DNA of 64,000 nucleotides from WVZH01 sp034430895 (GCA_034430895.1 DAOUDW010000093.1:37715-101714); one strand, 5' to 3'. Positions 27,982 through 37,304 are shown, numbered from the stretch's first letter. Made by a program: numbers and translations. The notes: a model not told the origin generated them from the sequence alone.

Positions 27982-29334
27982 TTACTCCTCGACATTCGGC
28001 CTTTGGACGACACGCGCGGGAACCCCGACAGCGACCGCGCCATCGGGGACATCGCGCGTGACGACCGAGCCGGCACCCGTGCGAGCCTTGTTGCCAATCC
28101 GCACCGGTGCTACCAACATCGTATCGCTGCCGATAAACGCCTCGGCGCCGATTTCCGTGGGATGCTTTCGCTCACCATCGTAATTGCAGGTGATCGTTCC
28201 TGCACCGATGTTTGTGTTTTCCCCAACCGTGGTGTCACCAACGTATGAAAAATGGCCCATTTTCACCCCCGCCTTCAGGGTGCTGTTCTTGACTTCGCCG
28301 AAATTCCCCATGTGCACCCCGCGGCACAGTCGGGTGCCGCTGCGCAGATGTGCGAAAGGTCCGATATCCACCTCATCCTCCAGCACAGCGCTTTCCAGCA
28401 CCGAAGCGGTCACCGTACAACGATCGCCAAGCGCAGTATCGCGTATGATCGAATTCGGGCCCAGTCGGCAATCGCAGCCGACCACCGTTTTGCCCTCTAA
28501 ATGGGTGTTGGGCAAAATCTCTGTATCGCTTCCGAGTTCAACATCCGGCCCGATGTAGGTAGTATCCGGATCGATAAGCGTTACCCCCGCGAGCATCCAG
28601 CGATTATTAATCCTTCTGCGCAGTGCAGTCTCCGCCTCCGCCAGATGGGCGCGGTTGTTGACTCCAATAATCTCACTCAAATCTTCCACCTCAGTGCTGA
28701 CCACATCATGATCTTCTTCCGCTGCCATCGATATCAAATCCGTAAGATAGTATTCTCCTTTTGGAGAGAGCGGTAAAACAGGGAGATGTTCCCACAGCCA
28801 ATCCGCTCGAGCCGCATACGCTCCAACATTCAGCTCCCCGATTGCAAGTTGTTCCTCGGTTGCATGCGCTTCTTCGATAACGCACAGGATACGTCCTTCT
28901 TCCGAACGCAGAATTCTACCGAACCCTCGAGATTGCGCTGATTTGGCAGTCAGAATTGAAAGCGGTCCGCTGTTCTTTTCTTGCGCAGAAATCAACCTTT
29001 TCAACGTATCCGCCTCGAGCAATGGCAAATCCGCGTTGACGATCAAGACCAGGTCCGATTTTCCCTGCAGCGCATCACAAGCCTGGTACGCCGCATGGCC
29101 CGTACCCAATCGTTCCTCCTGCACGACATACGCAACCTCACTTGCAAACTGCTCTCTTACTTCACTCGCTTCCGGGCCAACGACCACAGTGGGGTTTTTC
29201 CCTGTGGCTGCTTGGCAGGAGGCGACAACCCAGGATAGCAGTGGGCGTCCCCCCAAGCGATGAAGCACTTTCGGGCTTTTGGATTTCATGCGTGTTCCCA
29301 AACCTGCCGCCAGGATTACAGCATCACAAACCAT
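27982..29334 (-). CDS. glmU: Bifunctional UDP-GlcNAc pyrophosphorylase / glucosamine-1-phosphate acetyltransferase
   Basis: This 450-residue enzyme makes UDP-GlcNAc for cell envelope synthesis. The N-terminal nucleotidyltransferase has VILAAGLGTRMKSKSPKVLH, GTGHA and NADLPLL. The C-terminal left-handed beta-helix has hexapeptide repeats with VKNSTLKAGVKMGHFSYVGD and GAGTITCNYDG, the acetyltransferase site. The ATG at 29334 has GAGGAGG upstream; the frame open to 29412 is ignored. It is the first gene of a glmU-CorC-like-cdd operon. Confidence 0.95.
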   Translation of the reverse strand: MVCDAVILAAGLGTRMKSKSPKVLHRLGGRPLLSWVVASCQAATGKNPTVVVGPEASEVREQFASEVAYVVQEERLGTGHAAYQACDALQGKSDLVLIVNADLPLLEADTLKRLISAQEKNSGPLSILTAKSAQSRGFGRILRSEEGRILCVIEEAHATEEQLAIGELNVGAYAARADWLWEHLPVLPLSPKGEYYLTDLISMAAEEDHDVVSTEVEDLSEIIGVNNRAHLAEAETALRRRINNRWMLAGVTLIDPDTTYIGPDVELGSDTEILPNTHLEGKTVVGCDCRLGPNSIIRDTALGDRCTVTASVLESAVLEDEVDIGPFAHLRSGTRLCRGVHMGNFGEVKNSTLKAGVKMGHFSYVGDTTVGENTNIGAGTITCNYDGERKHPTEIGAEAFIGSDTMLVAPVRIGNKARTGAGSVVTRDVPDGAVAVGVPARVVQRPNVEE

Positions 29335-29512
29335 AACCACCTCCTCAATAATCGATCGAAAAGAAGCTGACAATCGAAGGAAATGCATCCAAGAAGCATT
29401 CCAGGATGACATATCTGTACACTCGAGGCGTTTTGCCCGAGAAGTTGAAGCGATTTGCCGGATGGAGGTTTGTCGTCTTGCACAGGGGTTAAGTCTTCTA
29501 TCAGATTCTGAG

Positions 29513-29583
29513 ATGGGGCGCCAGGGCTCGAACCTGGATCCACGGATTCAAAGTCCGGTGTGCTGCCATTGCACCACGCCCCA
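29513..29583 (-). tRNA. tRNA-Gln (anticodon TTG)
   Basis: On the minus strand a TGGGGCG/CGCCCCA acceptor stem, a GTGC/GCAC D stem, an anticodon loop CTTTGAA (anticodon TTG) and a CCAGG/CCTGG T stem with TTCGAGC loop form a cloverleaf. CCA is not encoded. The base after the acceptor stem (position 73) is T. The bottom pair of the anticodon stem is mismatched as drawn. Confidence 0.92.
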
Positions 29584-29613
29584 ACGTTTGACCGATTCGC
29601 CTAAGCGTTGCAA

Positions 29614-29635
29614 ATTGTAACATACGCCTCCGATG
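29614..29635 (-). promoter_or_regulatory. Probable tRNA-Gln promoter
   Basis: A TACAAT hexamer on the minus strand (29619-29614) lies about 31 bp before the tRNA 5' end. The likely -35 sequence is the weaker TTGAAC/TGTTGA cluster 15-17 bp upstream. Confidence 0.4.
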
Positions 29636-29687
29636 TTCAACACCCCCAACGTTTGAAGAGCAAAGAATAGAGGGTTGGGGAAAAGAA

Positions 29688-30767
29688 CTAACTGAGCGTC
29701 TCGGGGTCATTCTTCATCAAACCGCGTTCGCGAGCCTCTCGAAAGGTGAGAATATCCTCATCATCCACCGTGAATTCGGAGGTATCATCCGCCATTTTTC
29801 GCCAATACATTTCGGCGTCATCTTTCAAGGCCTCGTCGGATTTGGCTTTCAACTTTGATCCCGTCCAATCCTGTCTGTCATCCTTGGCGCCGGGATGTGT
29901 TTCATCGACCTTGAACTCTCTCCACTCGAGAGCATGTCCTGCGCTCGCATGTTCAGGACTCGAGGGCGATGTACCTCCCGGAACGAAATGCGCCAACAAT
30001 GCCGCAGCTGCCCGCTTTCCATAGTGTACGATCGCGCCCATCTTGATGGTTTCCTGCCCGCTGCGTAGAATGATCACCAGGGCATGGGTTGTCCCCACGC
30101 TGGCGAGATAGAGATCGTGTGTGTCGCCAGCGAAATATTGGATGCTACCCGGGTAACTCGAGCCCAACAACGCGGATGTCTTCTGACCCGCATTGAAAGC
30201 ATTAGTCATCGATATCAACGTCGTTTCCAGATCGGGGATCTCGCTTTCACCCGACTGGGCGATAATTTCACCATTGGCGTTTATCAGCAGCGTCAGATCC
30301 GCACTGAGTGTATGCAGCACTTGCTGGAGGATGGCTTCGACTTGTGTCTGTCCTTTTTGAATTTCATCCGCATCATCTTCTCCCGTAAATGCTTCCAAAG
30401 CCCGATCAACTGCTTCCAGGAAGTAATTGGTCCCAATCGGTTTTTGGAACAAGGCGACGATTCCAAGCTCTTCGGCCTTCGCCTGGAGCTCTTGTATCGG
30501 CTGACCGGTTATCACGATGCTGCGGGCATGCGGATGAAGCTGTTTATATCGCTGCAGCACTTCGTGGCCGGAGATTCCCGGCAGCCCCAGGTCTGTAATC
30601 AGCAGATGAACCGGTCCGCGAGTCAACTCGATGAGCGCATCCTCACCCGAGTGCACATCGATTACCGAGCATGCTCGGCCCGATAACTCGAGGTTCGAAC
30701 GCAACATGCGAACGACCTCATGTCCCTCATCCACTACTAAAATCCGTGGGGTCTTCATGGTACTCAT
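29688..30767 (-). CDS. Response-regulator receiver domain fused to a Roadblock/LC7-like domain
   Basis: This 359-residue protein has a receiver domain at residues 8-125 with the acidic pair D13/E14, phospho-acceptor D59, T87 and K109 all present. A segment of about 110 residues (about 140-260; LLINANGEIIAQSGE, YFAGDTHDLYLASVGTTHALVIIL) looks like a Roadblock/LC7 dimerisation domain, the type found in MglB-like regulators of small GTPases. The last 90 residues are charged and probably disordered. There is no DNA-binding domain. No histidine kinase or GTPase gene is adjacent. The domain calls are from sequence pattern; the partner is unknown. Confidence 0.7.
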   Translation of the reverse strand: MSTMKTPRILVVDEGHEVVRMLRSNLELSGRACSVIDVHSGEDALIELTRGPVHLLITDLGLPGISGHEVLQRYKQLHPHARSIVITGQPIQELQAKAEELGIVALFQKPIGTNYFLEAVDRALEAFTGEDDADEIQKGQTQVEAILQQVLHTLSADLTLLINANGEIIAQSGESEIPDLETTLISMTNAFNAGQKTSALLGSSYPGSIQYFAGDTHDLYLASVGTTHALVIILRSGQETIKMGAIVHYGKRAAAALLAHFVPGGTSPSSPEHASAGHALEWREFKVDETHPGAKDDRQDWTGSKLKAKSDEALKDDAEMYWRKMADDTSEFTVDDEDILTFREARERGLMKNDPETLS

Positions 30768-30938
30768 TCTAGCATACGCCGAACAACGGATAACACCGAA
30801 CCGATTTCCTACTCGATTTCTACTGCGATGGAGCCGGACAATCGACTTCGACGATTATTCTTATCCCATCCAAAAGCCATTCCGACCATAGATCCGATCG
30901 CAAGAAAAGCATTTTTACCGGTCCTACTCGGCACATAG

Positions 30939-30977
30939 AAAAAAACCGCTGCCCGAGTAATTGGCATGCGGTTTTTT
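30939..30977 (-). terminator. Strong terminator after the peptide transporter operon
   Basis: A long stem AAAAAACCGC...GCGGTTTTTT with an inner TGCC/GGCA pair and an 8-base loop lies about 36 bp past the dppC-like stop. T-runs on both strands make it usable in both directions, but only minus-strand genes approach it. Confidence 0.85.
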
Positions 30978-31012
30978 GATGATTCGTCAGATCTGCTGTG
31001 GTCGCCGGTATC

Positions 31013-32086
31013 TCAACTCGTCCCGCGCATGCGCGGATCGAAGAGATCGCGCACCGCATCGCCGATGAGGTTCCACGCCAACACGAAAAGCACAATGACC
31101 AAACCGGGGTAGACCACAACATACCAATACGTTGCCAAATCCGTGATCCAATCCCGGGCGAAGGAAATGATCTGGCCCCAGTCTGCGTAACCGACTTCGG
31201 TGCCGACGCCAAGGAAACTCAAAGCGGCAAAGCTAAGCACGTAGGTGCCTACGTCCATCGAGGCAACGACCAGCGTGGGGAAGATGGCATTGGGCAGAAT
31301 GTGGCGGAACAAAATACGCCGATCGCTCGCTCCAATGACACGAGCGGCCATAACATAATCACGTTCTTTCACTGACAGTATGTCACCGCGCACAAGGCGC
31401 GCGTAACTCATCCAACCAAAGGCGATCAAGGCGATAATCGCTGGGACAACACTGCGCCCTATAACAGGTGTGAGAATCGTAGACAAGGTCAGCGCGGCCA
31501 AAAAGAAGGGGAACGACATAAAAATATCCGTGATACGCATGATCACATTGTCAACCGCACCGCCATAATAAGCCGACAAAGAACCGGTCAGAATGCCGAT
31601 CACGACGACTGCAATCGTAACCGAGAGCCCTGCTTTGAAGGCCGTACGGGTGCCCCAGATGATGCCATAATAAACATCCCACTGCCCGCTCGTCGTTCCG
31701 AGGAAATGAACCCATTCCTCTTTGCCAGTAATCGGCTCATACCAAAACGGCACTGGTGGCGGGCGACTTTCCCAGGCTGTTCCAGGTTCTTGCGGTGTGG
31801 GGTGAAAACCATCTCGAGGGATACGGTAAGGAGTCTCCGGATTGCGGGGTGGCGCAAGCACGGGTGCGAAAATCGCAATAAAAATAAAAACCGCCAGAAT
31901 GACAAAACCCGCAATCGATAAGGGATTGGTGACCAATCCTTTCAACAGCCGGTACGGCTCTGGCCCCAATATGCGCTCAAGGCGACTGATCTTTCGTTCC
32001 GGAAGGCCATCCAGCGTCACTTCAAGAACTTGCTTACGATGCTTGATGATTTCCGACTCACCTGCATTGTTCTTCTGGTTTTCCAT
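31013..32086 (-). CDS. Peptide/nickel-type ABC transporter permease (DppC/OppC-like)
   Basis: This 357-residue inner-membrane permease has an N-terminal OppC_N helix (LSIAGFVILAVFIFIAIFAP), a periplasmic insert of about 90 residues, and the BPD_transp_1 domain with five helices. The EAA-type loop YVMAARVIGASDRRILFRHILPN contacts the ATPases. It pairs with the DppB-like permease 44 bp upstream. A strong terminator follows. Confidence 0.9.
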   Translation of the reverse strand: MENQKNNAGESEIIKHRKQVLEVTLDGLPERKISRLERILGPEPYRLLKGLVTNPLSIAGFVILAVFIFIAIFAPVLAPPRNPETPYRIPRDGFHPTPQEPGTAWESRPPPVPFWYEPITGKEEWVHFLGTTSGQWDVYYGIIWGTRTAFKAGLSVTIAVVVIGILTGSLSAYYGGAVDNVIMRITDIFMSFPFFLAALTLSTILTPVIGRSVVPAIIALIAFGWMSYARLVRGDILSVKERDYVMAARVIGASDRRILFRHILPNAIFPTLVVASMDVGTYVLSFAALSFLGVGTEVGYADWGQIISFARDWITDLATYWYVVVYPGLVIVLFVLAWNLIGDAVRDLFDPRMRGTS

Positions 32087-32130
32087 GAACCCTTTCCTTA
32101 AACCTTTAAATTAAATATCGATGAGATAAA

Positions 32131-33195
32131 TTACGACAGCCGAACGCGTGGATCCACGACGGCATAGAGCACATCGACAACCAGGTTGGCGACGATCAAG
32201 ATCAAACCATTGAACATGGTCAATCCGAGAATGGCGACCACATCCAGATTCAAAGCCGCACGCGCTGCCGCGCGTCCGATTCCGGGGTAATTAAAAATGG
32301 TTTCAGTGATCACCACACCGTTCAACAAGGCGACGACGGTAAAACCCGCAATGGTGACGACGGGGATCAAGGCATTGGGCAGTGCGTGTCGCATGATGAC
32401 AACCGATTCCTTCAAACCTTTGGAACGCGCCGTGGTGACATATTCCTGGCTAAGTGTTTCCAACATTGAAGAACGAGTTACACGCAGCATCAGTGCCCAG
32501 GAGAGATAGGATAATGTAACAACAGGCAAGATCATGTGACGCATTACATCAATGAATATATCGAAGCGGCCGTTCAAAAGCGAGTCGAAGCTGTATAAAT
32601 GCGTATATGTGCGAAATTCTTCCGACATGATGATCTGATTGGCCCAATCGGACACCCGCCCAGGAGGGAACCATTGCAATCCAGCATAGAAAATCATCAA
32701 AACGACAAGTGCGAATACAAACGTAGGAAAAGACCAGCCCAGAATGCTGAAGACGCGTGCGGCCTGGTCGATAAATCGGTTATGGTTAATCGCGGCAAGC
32801 ACACCTAATAATATCCCTACCAATACAATGGGCAGCACACTCCATATCGCCAGATCAAGTGTATTGGGGAGACGCGCTGTAATGATATCGATCACAGGTT
32901 GGGACGCGGAACGGGCGTAGCCTAAATCCCCGCGCAGCAATCCACCTTCCCATTCCCCGGTCTCCTCATCCTGCGTGCCTACCAGCCAGATATAGTATTG
33001 TGTATAAATCGGCTCATCCAAGCCATACTTGCGAATAATGCCTTCCAATTGACGTTCGTTTCTGGGGATTTCACGCACCCAAAGCGCGCTGCGCTCTGTG
33101 GGACTCAGAAAAGAGAGCATGCCGAAAATCAATATCGTCGTGCCGAACAACAAAAGCGGGAGCAGCAAAATCCGTCTCACAACATAAGCTGACAT
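32131..33195 (-). CDS. Peptide/nickel-type ABC transporter permease (DppB/OppB-like)
   Basis: This 354-residue permease has the N-terminal helix MSAYVVRRILLLPLLLFGTT, a periplasmic loop with VGTQDEETGEWEGGLLRGDLGYA (two parts), and a transport domain. Its EAA loop is YVTTARSKGLKESVVIMRHALPN, and the DPR end motif is present. GGAGGTGAT lies before the ATG. A perfect hairpin separates it from the upstream binding-protein gene. Confidence 0.9.
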   Translation of the reverse strand: MSAYVVRRILLLPLLLFGTTILIFGMLSFLSPTERSALWVREIPRNERQLEGIIRKYGLDEPIYTQYYIWLVGTQDEETGEWEGGLLRGDLGYARSASQPVIDIITARLPNTLDLAIWSVLPIVLVGILLGVLAAINHNRFIDQAARVFSILGWSFPTFVFALVVLMIFYAGLQWFPPGRVSDWANQIIMSEEFRTYTHLYSFDSLLNGRFDIFIDVMRHMILPVVTLSYLSWALMLRVTRSSMLETLSQEYVTTARSKGLKESVVIMRHALPNALIPVVTIAGFTVVALLNGVVITETIFNYPGIGRAAARAALNLDVVAILGLTMFNGLILIVANLVVDVLYAVVDPRVRLS

Positions 33196-33217
33196 ATCAC
33201 CTCCTGCGAATGGAGAA

Positions 33218-33246
33218 CCTGCAGGGGAAATTCATTCCCCTGCAGG
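33218..33246 (-). repeat. Perfect 12-bp intercistronic hairpin between binding protein and permease
   Basis: CCTGCAGGGGAA and TTCCCCTGCAGG flank a 5-base loop, 21 bp past the binding-protein stop and 22 bp before the permease ATG. No T-run follows. Such stems commonly protect the upstream binding-protein mRNA and lower downstream expression; that role is inferred. Confidence 0.7.
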
Positions 33247-33266
33247 CAGTATAACGAACGCCTCAA

Positions 33267-35153
33267 TCAGTGAGCGACATCGAAAACGAAGAATGCATCG
33301 GCGCGATACGTCGTTGGATGACCGAAATAGACGATCAAAGGTTGATCCTCTGCGCCTTCGACATCTTCACACACATGAACTTCCTGCGCAGCATCCCATG
33401 GACATGAAATTGTCGCGTACGGTGTGACCTGATCGACGAACTCGCGAGGTACATAGAGTATATCGGCGTCGCCGGCTTGCGCCATGGCGAAGCGTGTACC
33501 CCACTCGTCCACCTCGGACCAAATTACTCGCTCCAGTACCGGTATGTCACCCCAGTAGTTATTATTACTTGTGATGACGACTTCCACACCCGGTTCCCAG
33601 TGATCGAGCATGTAGGGTCCGGTTCCGTTGACAACATCGCGGATCGGCGAGGTCGCCGAGTCGATGCCGTAGTAATCCTGCCAGGTGGCACAATCGCCAT
33701 CCCAGGTTCCGTTCTCGATGGCCCAGTCCTTATCGATGATGGAACCCCAGCTCTGGGCCAATGTGGCCAGGAACGGAGCCCACGCTTGAGACAGAGTCAT
33801 CGTGACGGTGCCTGCATCAGGATCGGATTCGATGGCGCCTGTGATTTGTTCACATGCTGCCATGAGGGCATCGGCATCCGCTTCCTTAAGGGCGTCTGGA
33901 TCATCATCCAGCGCACCTTCGGGGTCTACCAGTTCGGCGATGTCGTACACACCGGTGCCAAAGAAAGGTTCGGTGAACAACCACTGTGGTGACCAAGTTC
34001 CACCCTGGAGGATGCCGCGCTCGAAGGTGTATTCCACATCTTCGGCCGTCAGATCCTGACCTTCATGGAACTTTACACCATCGCGAATGTTGAAGGTGTA
34101 AACCGTGCCGTCAGCGGAGATATCGTAGTCCTCCGCCAGGAGCGGCACGAAGGCACTGGCATTCTCGCCATCGTAGGTCACTAACTGCTCGTAGGTGTTG
34201 AGGATTACGTTGTCACCGAAGTTCTCGTAGTTCCAGGCCGGGTCCAGCGTGTCTACGTCACCGATCGTGGCGTAGGTCAGCGTCGTTGGCTCGGAGGCAT
34301 CTTCGGACTTCGAGAATGACTTCCAGCGGGCGGCCAGATCTTGGATTGGGTTAAAGTAATAGCCTTCCACCCATTTCTGCATCCAGGCTCGTCCGGTGGG
34401 AACCACCAAGCGGATGGCGATCGCCTCATCGTAATCGATCTGATTCAGCTCGTGATAGGCATCTGCACGCGCATCATCCGTCGTAGCAGAAACGCCTTCG
34501 CTTACCAGAACTTTCAGTTCATCCCACAACTCATCGGGTAGATTCTGCCGGCTGGCGTAGGTGCCCACCAGGAACGGCTGCGCCCAGTTGTGCGGATCGT
34601 GCAGGTCTTCTTGCCAGCCCGAGATGTTCACAGGGATGCGGCTGTTGCGGTAGTTCTCAAGAAACGATGGCCACGGAAGCCCGATGATCTCGATGATGTA
34701 ACGTTCATCGACTTCACTCAGATTGGACTGCAGGATCTCGGCCGCCGTCTGGCGTTCCAAGTTACCCGTGTTGTAGGCAATCTGCATGCGGAAGCCGTTC
34801 TCCGCCACTGCACCATCCCATGCCAAATCCATCTCGGCAGCACATTGTTCGAGATCGAACGTGTAATGCGCTCCATCGGTTTCATAGCCAACCATACCCG
34901 GAATCAGATATCCGACATTCTGTATGGCTTCGCTTGCCCAAGCATCTCGAATGAAGGTTTCCCAGTCGAAGCAGTAGTTGAAGGCCTTGCGCACGTGCAC
35001 ATCCGAGAAGAAATCGGGTGGGACGCCATTGCCGTCAAGCTTGCAGCTTCCCAAGAAGGGATTATCACATTCATCTTTCTTGGCACAGCCAGCGACAACA
35101 ATGCTTAATACGGCGCTCAAGGCTATGACCCAAAATAGGTGCTTCCTCGACAT
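33267..35153 (-). CDS. Peptide-binding lipoprotein (SBP_bac_5 family) with circularly permuted domain order
   Basis: This 628-residue protein has a lipoprotein signal (lipobox VVAGC, Cys at 23) and ATG at 35153 with AAGGAGGAGAAT upstream. Residues about 25-283 match the normal C-terminal half of the family: FFSDVHVRKAFNYCFDW, then WPSFLENYRNSRIPVNISGW, DPHNWAQPF, and AWMQKWVEGYYFNP. Residues about 290-628 match the normal N-terminal half: TLTYATIGDVDTLDPAWNYE, LAEDYDISADGTVYTFNIRD, GVKFHEGQDLTAEDVEYTFE, the NGTGPYML block, and an end at ADAFFVFDVAH. In ordinary members the DVAH-like end runs straight into the NPFLGS-KLDGNG stretch that here follows the signal peptide. The chain is thus a circular permutation, complete and in frame. 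It sits between the ATPase and permease genes. Peptide or nickel specificity is unknown. Confidence 0.85.
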   Translation of the reverse strand: MSRKHLFWVIALSAVLSIVVAGCAKKDECDNPFLGSCKLDGNGVPPDFFSDVHVRKAFNYCFDWETFIRDAWASEAIQNVGYLIPGMVGYETDGAHYTFDLEQCAAEMDLAWDGAVAENGFRMQIAYNTGNLERQTAAEILQSNLSEVDERYIIEIIGLPWPSFLENYRNSRIPVNISGWQEDLHDPHNWAQPFLVGTYASRQNLPDELWDELKVLVSEGVSATTDDARADAYHELNQIDYDEAIAIRLVVPTGRAWMQKWVEGYYFNPIQDLAARWKSFSKSEDASEPTTLTYATIGDVDTLDPAWNYENFGDNVILNTYEQLVTYDGENASAFVPLLAEDYDISADGTVYTFNIRDGVKFHEGQDLTAEDVEYTFERGILQGGTWSPQWLFTEPFFGTGVYDIAELVDPEGALDDDPDALKEADADALMAACEQITGAIESDPDAGTVTMTLSQAWAPFLATLAQSWGSIIDKDWAIENGTWDGDCATWQDYYGIDSATSPIRDVVNGTGPYMLDHWEPGVEVVITSNNNYWGDIPVLERVIWSEVDEWGTRFAMAQAGDADILYVPREFVDQVTPYATISCPWDAAQEVHVCEDVEGAEDQPLIVYFGHPTTYRADAFFVFDVAH

Positions 35154-35286
35154 ATTCTCCTCCTTCAGATTTTTATACGGTTGATCCAATTAACGATTGT
35201 TGACATCTATAGATAACCAGATACAGCCTTCATGGTCACCTCCCCTCAATCACCTCCTTCACGAATCGCTTTGCTCATCGAATGGA

Positions 35287-36291
35287 TTAAACTAAGTGAC
35301 ATGCAACCTTATGATCAGGTGCTACTTCGCGTAGCAGTGGTTCATCTTGAGAACAGATTGCTTCTGCAATCGGACAACGAGTATGAAAACGACAGCCAGC
35401 GGGTGGATTGGCAGGGCTGGGAACATCACCGGTGAGAATGATGCGGGATCTTTGCTCCTCCACAACGGGATCGGGAACCGGTATGGCTGATAGCAAGGCT
35501 TGTGTGTACGGATGAAGCGGATTCGAATAGAGTTCTTCACTGCTTGCGACTTCTGCCAATTTGCCCAAGTACATCACAGCCACCCGAGTTGCAATATGAC
35601 GAACCATACTCAAATCGTGCGCAATAAACAGGTATGTGAAGTGAAATTGGTCCTGAAGATCCTCGAGGAGATTTACGACCTGCGCCTGAACAGAGACATC
35701 CAGTGCCGAAATGGGCTCATCGGCAACGATGAATTCTGGATTGAGCGCCAGCGCCCGAGCGACACCAACGCGTTGTCGCTGCCCGCCGGAAAATTCGTGC
35801 GGGTAACGCACCGAGAATCGATGGTTAAGACCCACCAATTCCAGTAAATCGGCCACTTTCTCATCCCGCTCCTTCCCCTTCATCTGTGTGTGAATTTGAA
35901 GCGGTTCGCCGATTAATTCACCGATCGTCATGCGGGGGTTGAGCGAGGCGTAGGGGTCCTGGAAGATCATCTGCATGTACGGCCGGAAGCTTCGCAGCTC
36001 ACGCCGAGGCAGCGCACTCACTTCGGTGTCGCGGAAAAATACTTTTCCATCGGTGGGTTCGTACAAACGCAGCATTGTTCGACCTGTCGTCGATTTACCG
36101 CAGCCGCTTTCACCCACCAATCCCAACGTCTCCCCGCGCTTGATTTCGAAGGAGATTCCATCCACGGCCTGGACGGCTCCCACTTGCCGACGAAACAATA
36201 CACCACGTTCAATCGGGAAGTGTTTTTTCAAGCCTTCGACACGGACGAGGACATCATTGTCCGGTTTCGCTGCAGTCGTAATATCACTCAC
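35287..36291 (-). CDS. Peptide ABC transporter ATPase (DppF/OppF-like)
   Basis: This 334-residue cytoplasmic ATPase has Walker A GESGCGKSTTGR, ABC signature SGGQRQRVGVARAL, Walker B FIVADEPISALD and the His of FIAHDLSMVRH. The C-terminal oligo_HPY region (NPLHPYTQALLSAIPVPDP, GCRFHTRCP with extra Cys) is typical of the Dpp/Opp group and may bind an Fe-S cluster. It starts 23 bp after the DppD-like stop. Confidence 0.93.
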   Translation of the reverse strand: MSDITTAAKPDNDVLVRVEGLKKHFPIERGVLFRRQVGAVQAVDGISFEIKRGETLGLVGESGCGKSTTGRTMLRLYEPTDGKVFFRDTEVSALPRRELRSFRPYMQMIFQDPYASLNPRMTIGELIGEPLQIHTQMKGKERDEKVADLLELVGLNHRFSVRYPHEFSGGQRQRVGVARALALNPEFIVADEPISALDVSVQAQVVNLLEDLQDQFHFTYLFIAHDLSMVRHIATRVAVMYLGKLAEVASSEELYSNPLHPYTQALLSAIPVPDPVVEEQRSRIILTGDVPSPANPPAGCRFHTRCPIAEAICSQDEPLLREVAPDHKVACHLV

Positions 36292-36314
36292 TCGTCGATT
36301 CTCCCAAAGACCCC

Positions 36315-37304
36315 TTACGGTAAATCTTCTGTTGTGACATCAAACCAGCATGCAATGTTATGATTCTCGCCAACCGAACGCATGCCGGGATTCTCCTCCC
36401 AGCATCTATTCTGAACGAAGGGACAGCGTGGCGCGAATGGGCAAAACTTTGGTTCTTCAAACAAATCCGGAGGGCGTCCTTTGATGTTCGCCAGACGATC
36501 TTCGCGAACTTGGTCAATCCGAGGCAAGGATTGCAGCAGCGATATTGTGTAAGGGTGACGCGGGTTACCATACACTTCCTTGACGGACGCTCTCTCCACA
36601 GGATATCCGGCATACATCACAACAACTCGATCGACCAAGCGTGCCACAACACCCAAATCGTGTGTTATCCAGATAATCGCCATGCCCAACTTATCTTGGA
36701 GTTGGTTAACCAAGTCTACTATTTGCGCCTGAATGGTGACGTCCAATGCTGTTGTGGGTTCGTCCGCGATGAGTATTTTCGGATCGCAGGACAGTGCCAT
36801 TGCAATCATCGCTCGTTGACGCATACCTCCCGAGAATTGATGGGGATAATCATCAAGTCTCGCGGCAGGATCGGGGATGCCCACCATAATGAGAAGCTCA
36901 ATGACCCGCTCACGCGCCTCCCGCTTCGACATGCCCAGGTGCTCGATCATCGGCTCAGCCACCTGGCGTCCGATTGTCATCACGGGATTGAGAGACGTCA
37001 TCGGATCTTGAAAGATCATTCCGATTTCCTTCCCTCGCACCTGGCGCAGCTCATCGATCGGGAGTTGGAGTAAATCCTTGCCCAAAAAGAATGCCTCACC
37101 CCGTTCGATTTTCCCGGGCGGATTGGGAATCAAACGCAGAATGGAAAGCACAGTAACACTCTTGCCACAACCACTCTCCCCAACAATCCCGAGCGTTTCC
37201 CTCTCATCTAAGTTGAACGACATTCCGTTGACGGCGTGAACCACACCTTCTGGTGTGTAGAACCGGGTCACTAAATCTTTGACTTCGAGGATTGTTTGCG
37301 TCAA
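36315..37304 (-). CDS. Peptide ABC transporter ATPase (DppD/OppD-like)
   Basis: This 329-residue ATPase has GESGCGKSVTVLSILRL (Walker A), SGGMRQRAMIAMAL (signature), ILIADEPTTALD (Walker B) and the oligo_HPY end with FCPFAPRCPFVQNRCWEE. It is the first gene after a 263-bp gap with its own probable promoter, and heads DppD-DppF-binding protein-DppB-DppC. Confidence 0.93.
   Translation of the reverse strand: MTQTILEVKDLVTRFYTPEGVVHAVNGMSFNLDERETLGIVGESGCGKSVTVLSILRLIPNPPGKIERGEAFFLGKDLLQLPIDELRQVRGKEIGMIFQDPMTSLNPVMTIGRQVAEPMIEHLGMSKREARERVIELLIMVGIPDPAARLDDYPHQFSGGMRQRAMIAMALSCDPKILIADEPTTALDVTIQAQIVDLVNQLQDKLGMAIIWITHDLGVVARLVDRVVVMYAGYPVERASVKEVYGNPRHPYTISLLQSLPRIDQVREDRLANIKGRPPDLFEEPKFCPFAPRCPFVQNRCWEENPGMRSVGENHNIACWFDVTTEDLP

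Noticed and set aside
29640..29682. CCCCAAC/GTTGGGG inverted repeat upstream of the tRNA
   Set aside because: The loop is over 20 bases and no T-run follows on the strand of the REC-Roadblock gene; too weak to call a terminator.
33267..35153. Permuted binding protein as two separate fused genes or a truncated pseudogene
   Set aside because: Both halves are complementary parts of one family without overlap or loss, with one signal peptide, one ribosome site and an intact frame, so circular permutation explains it better.
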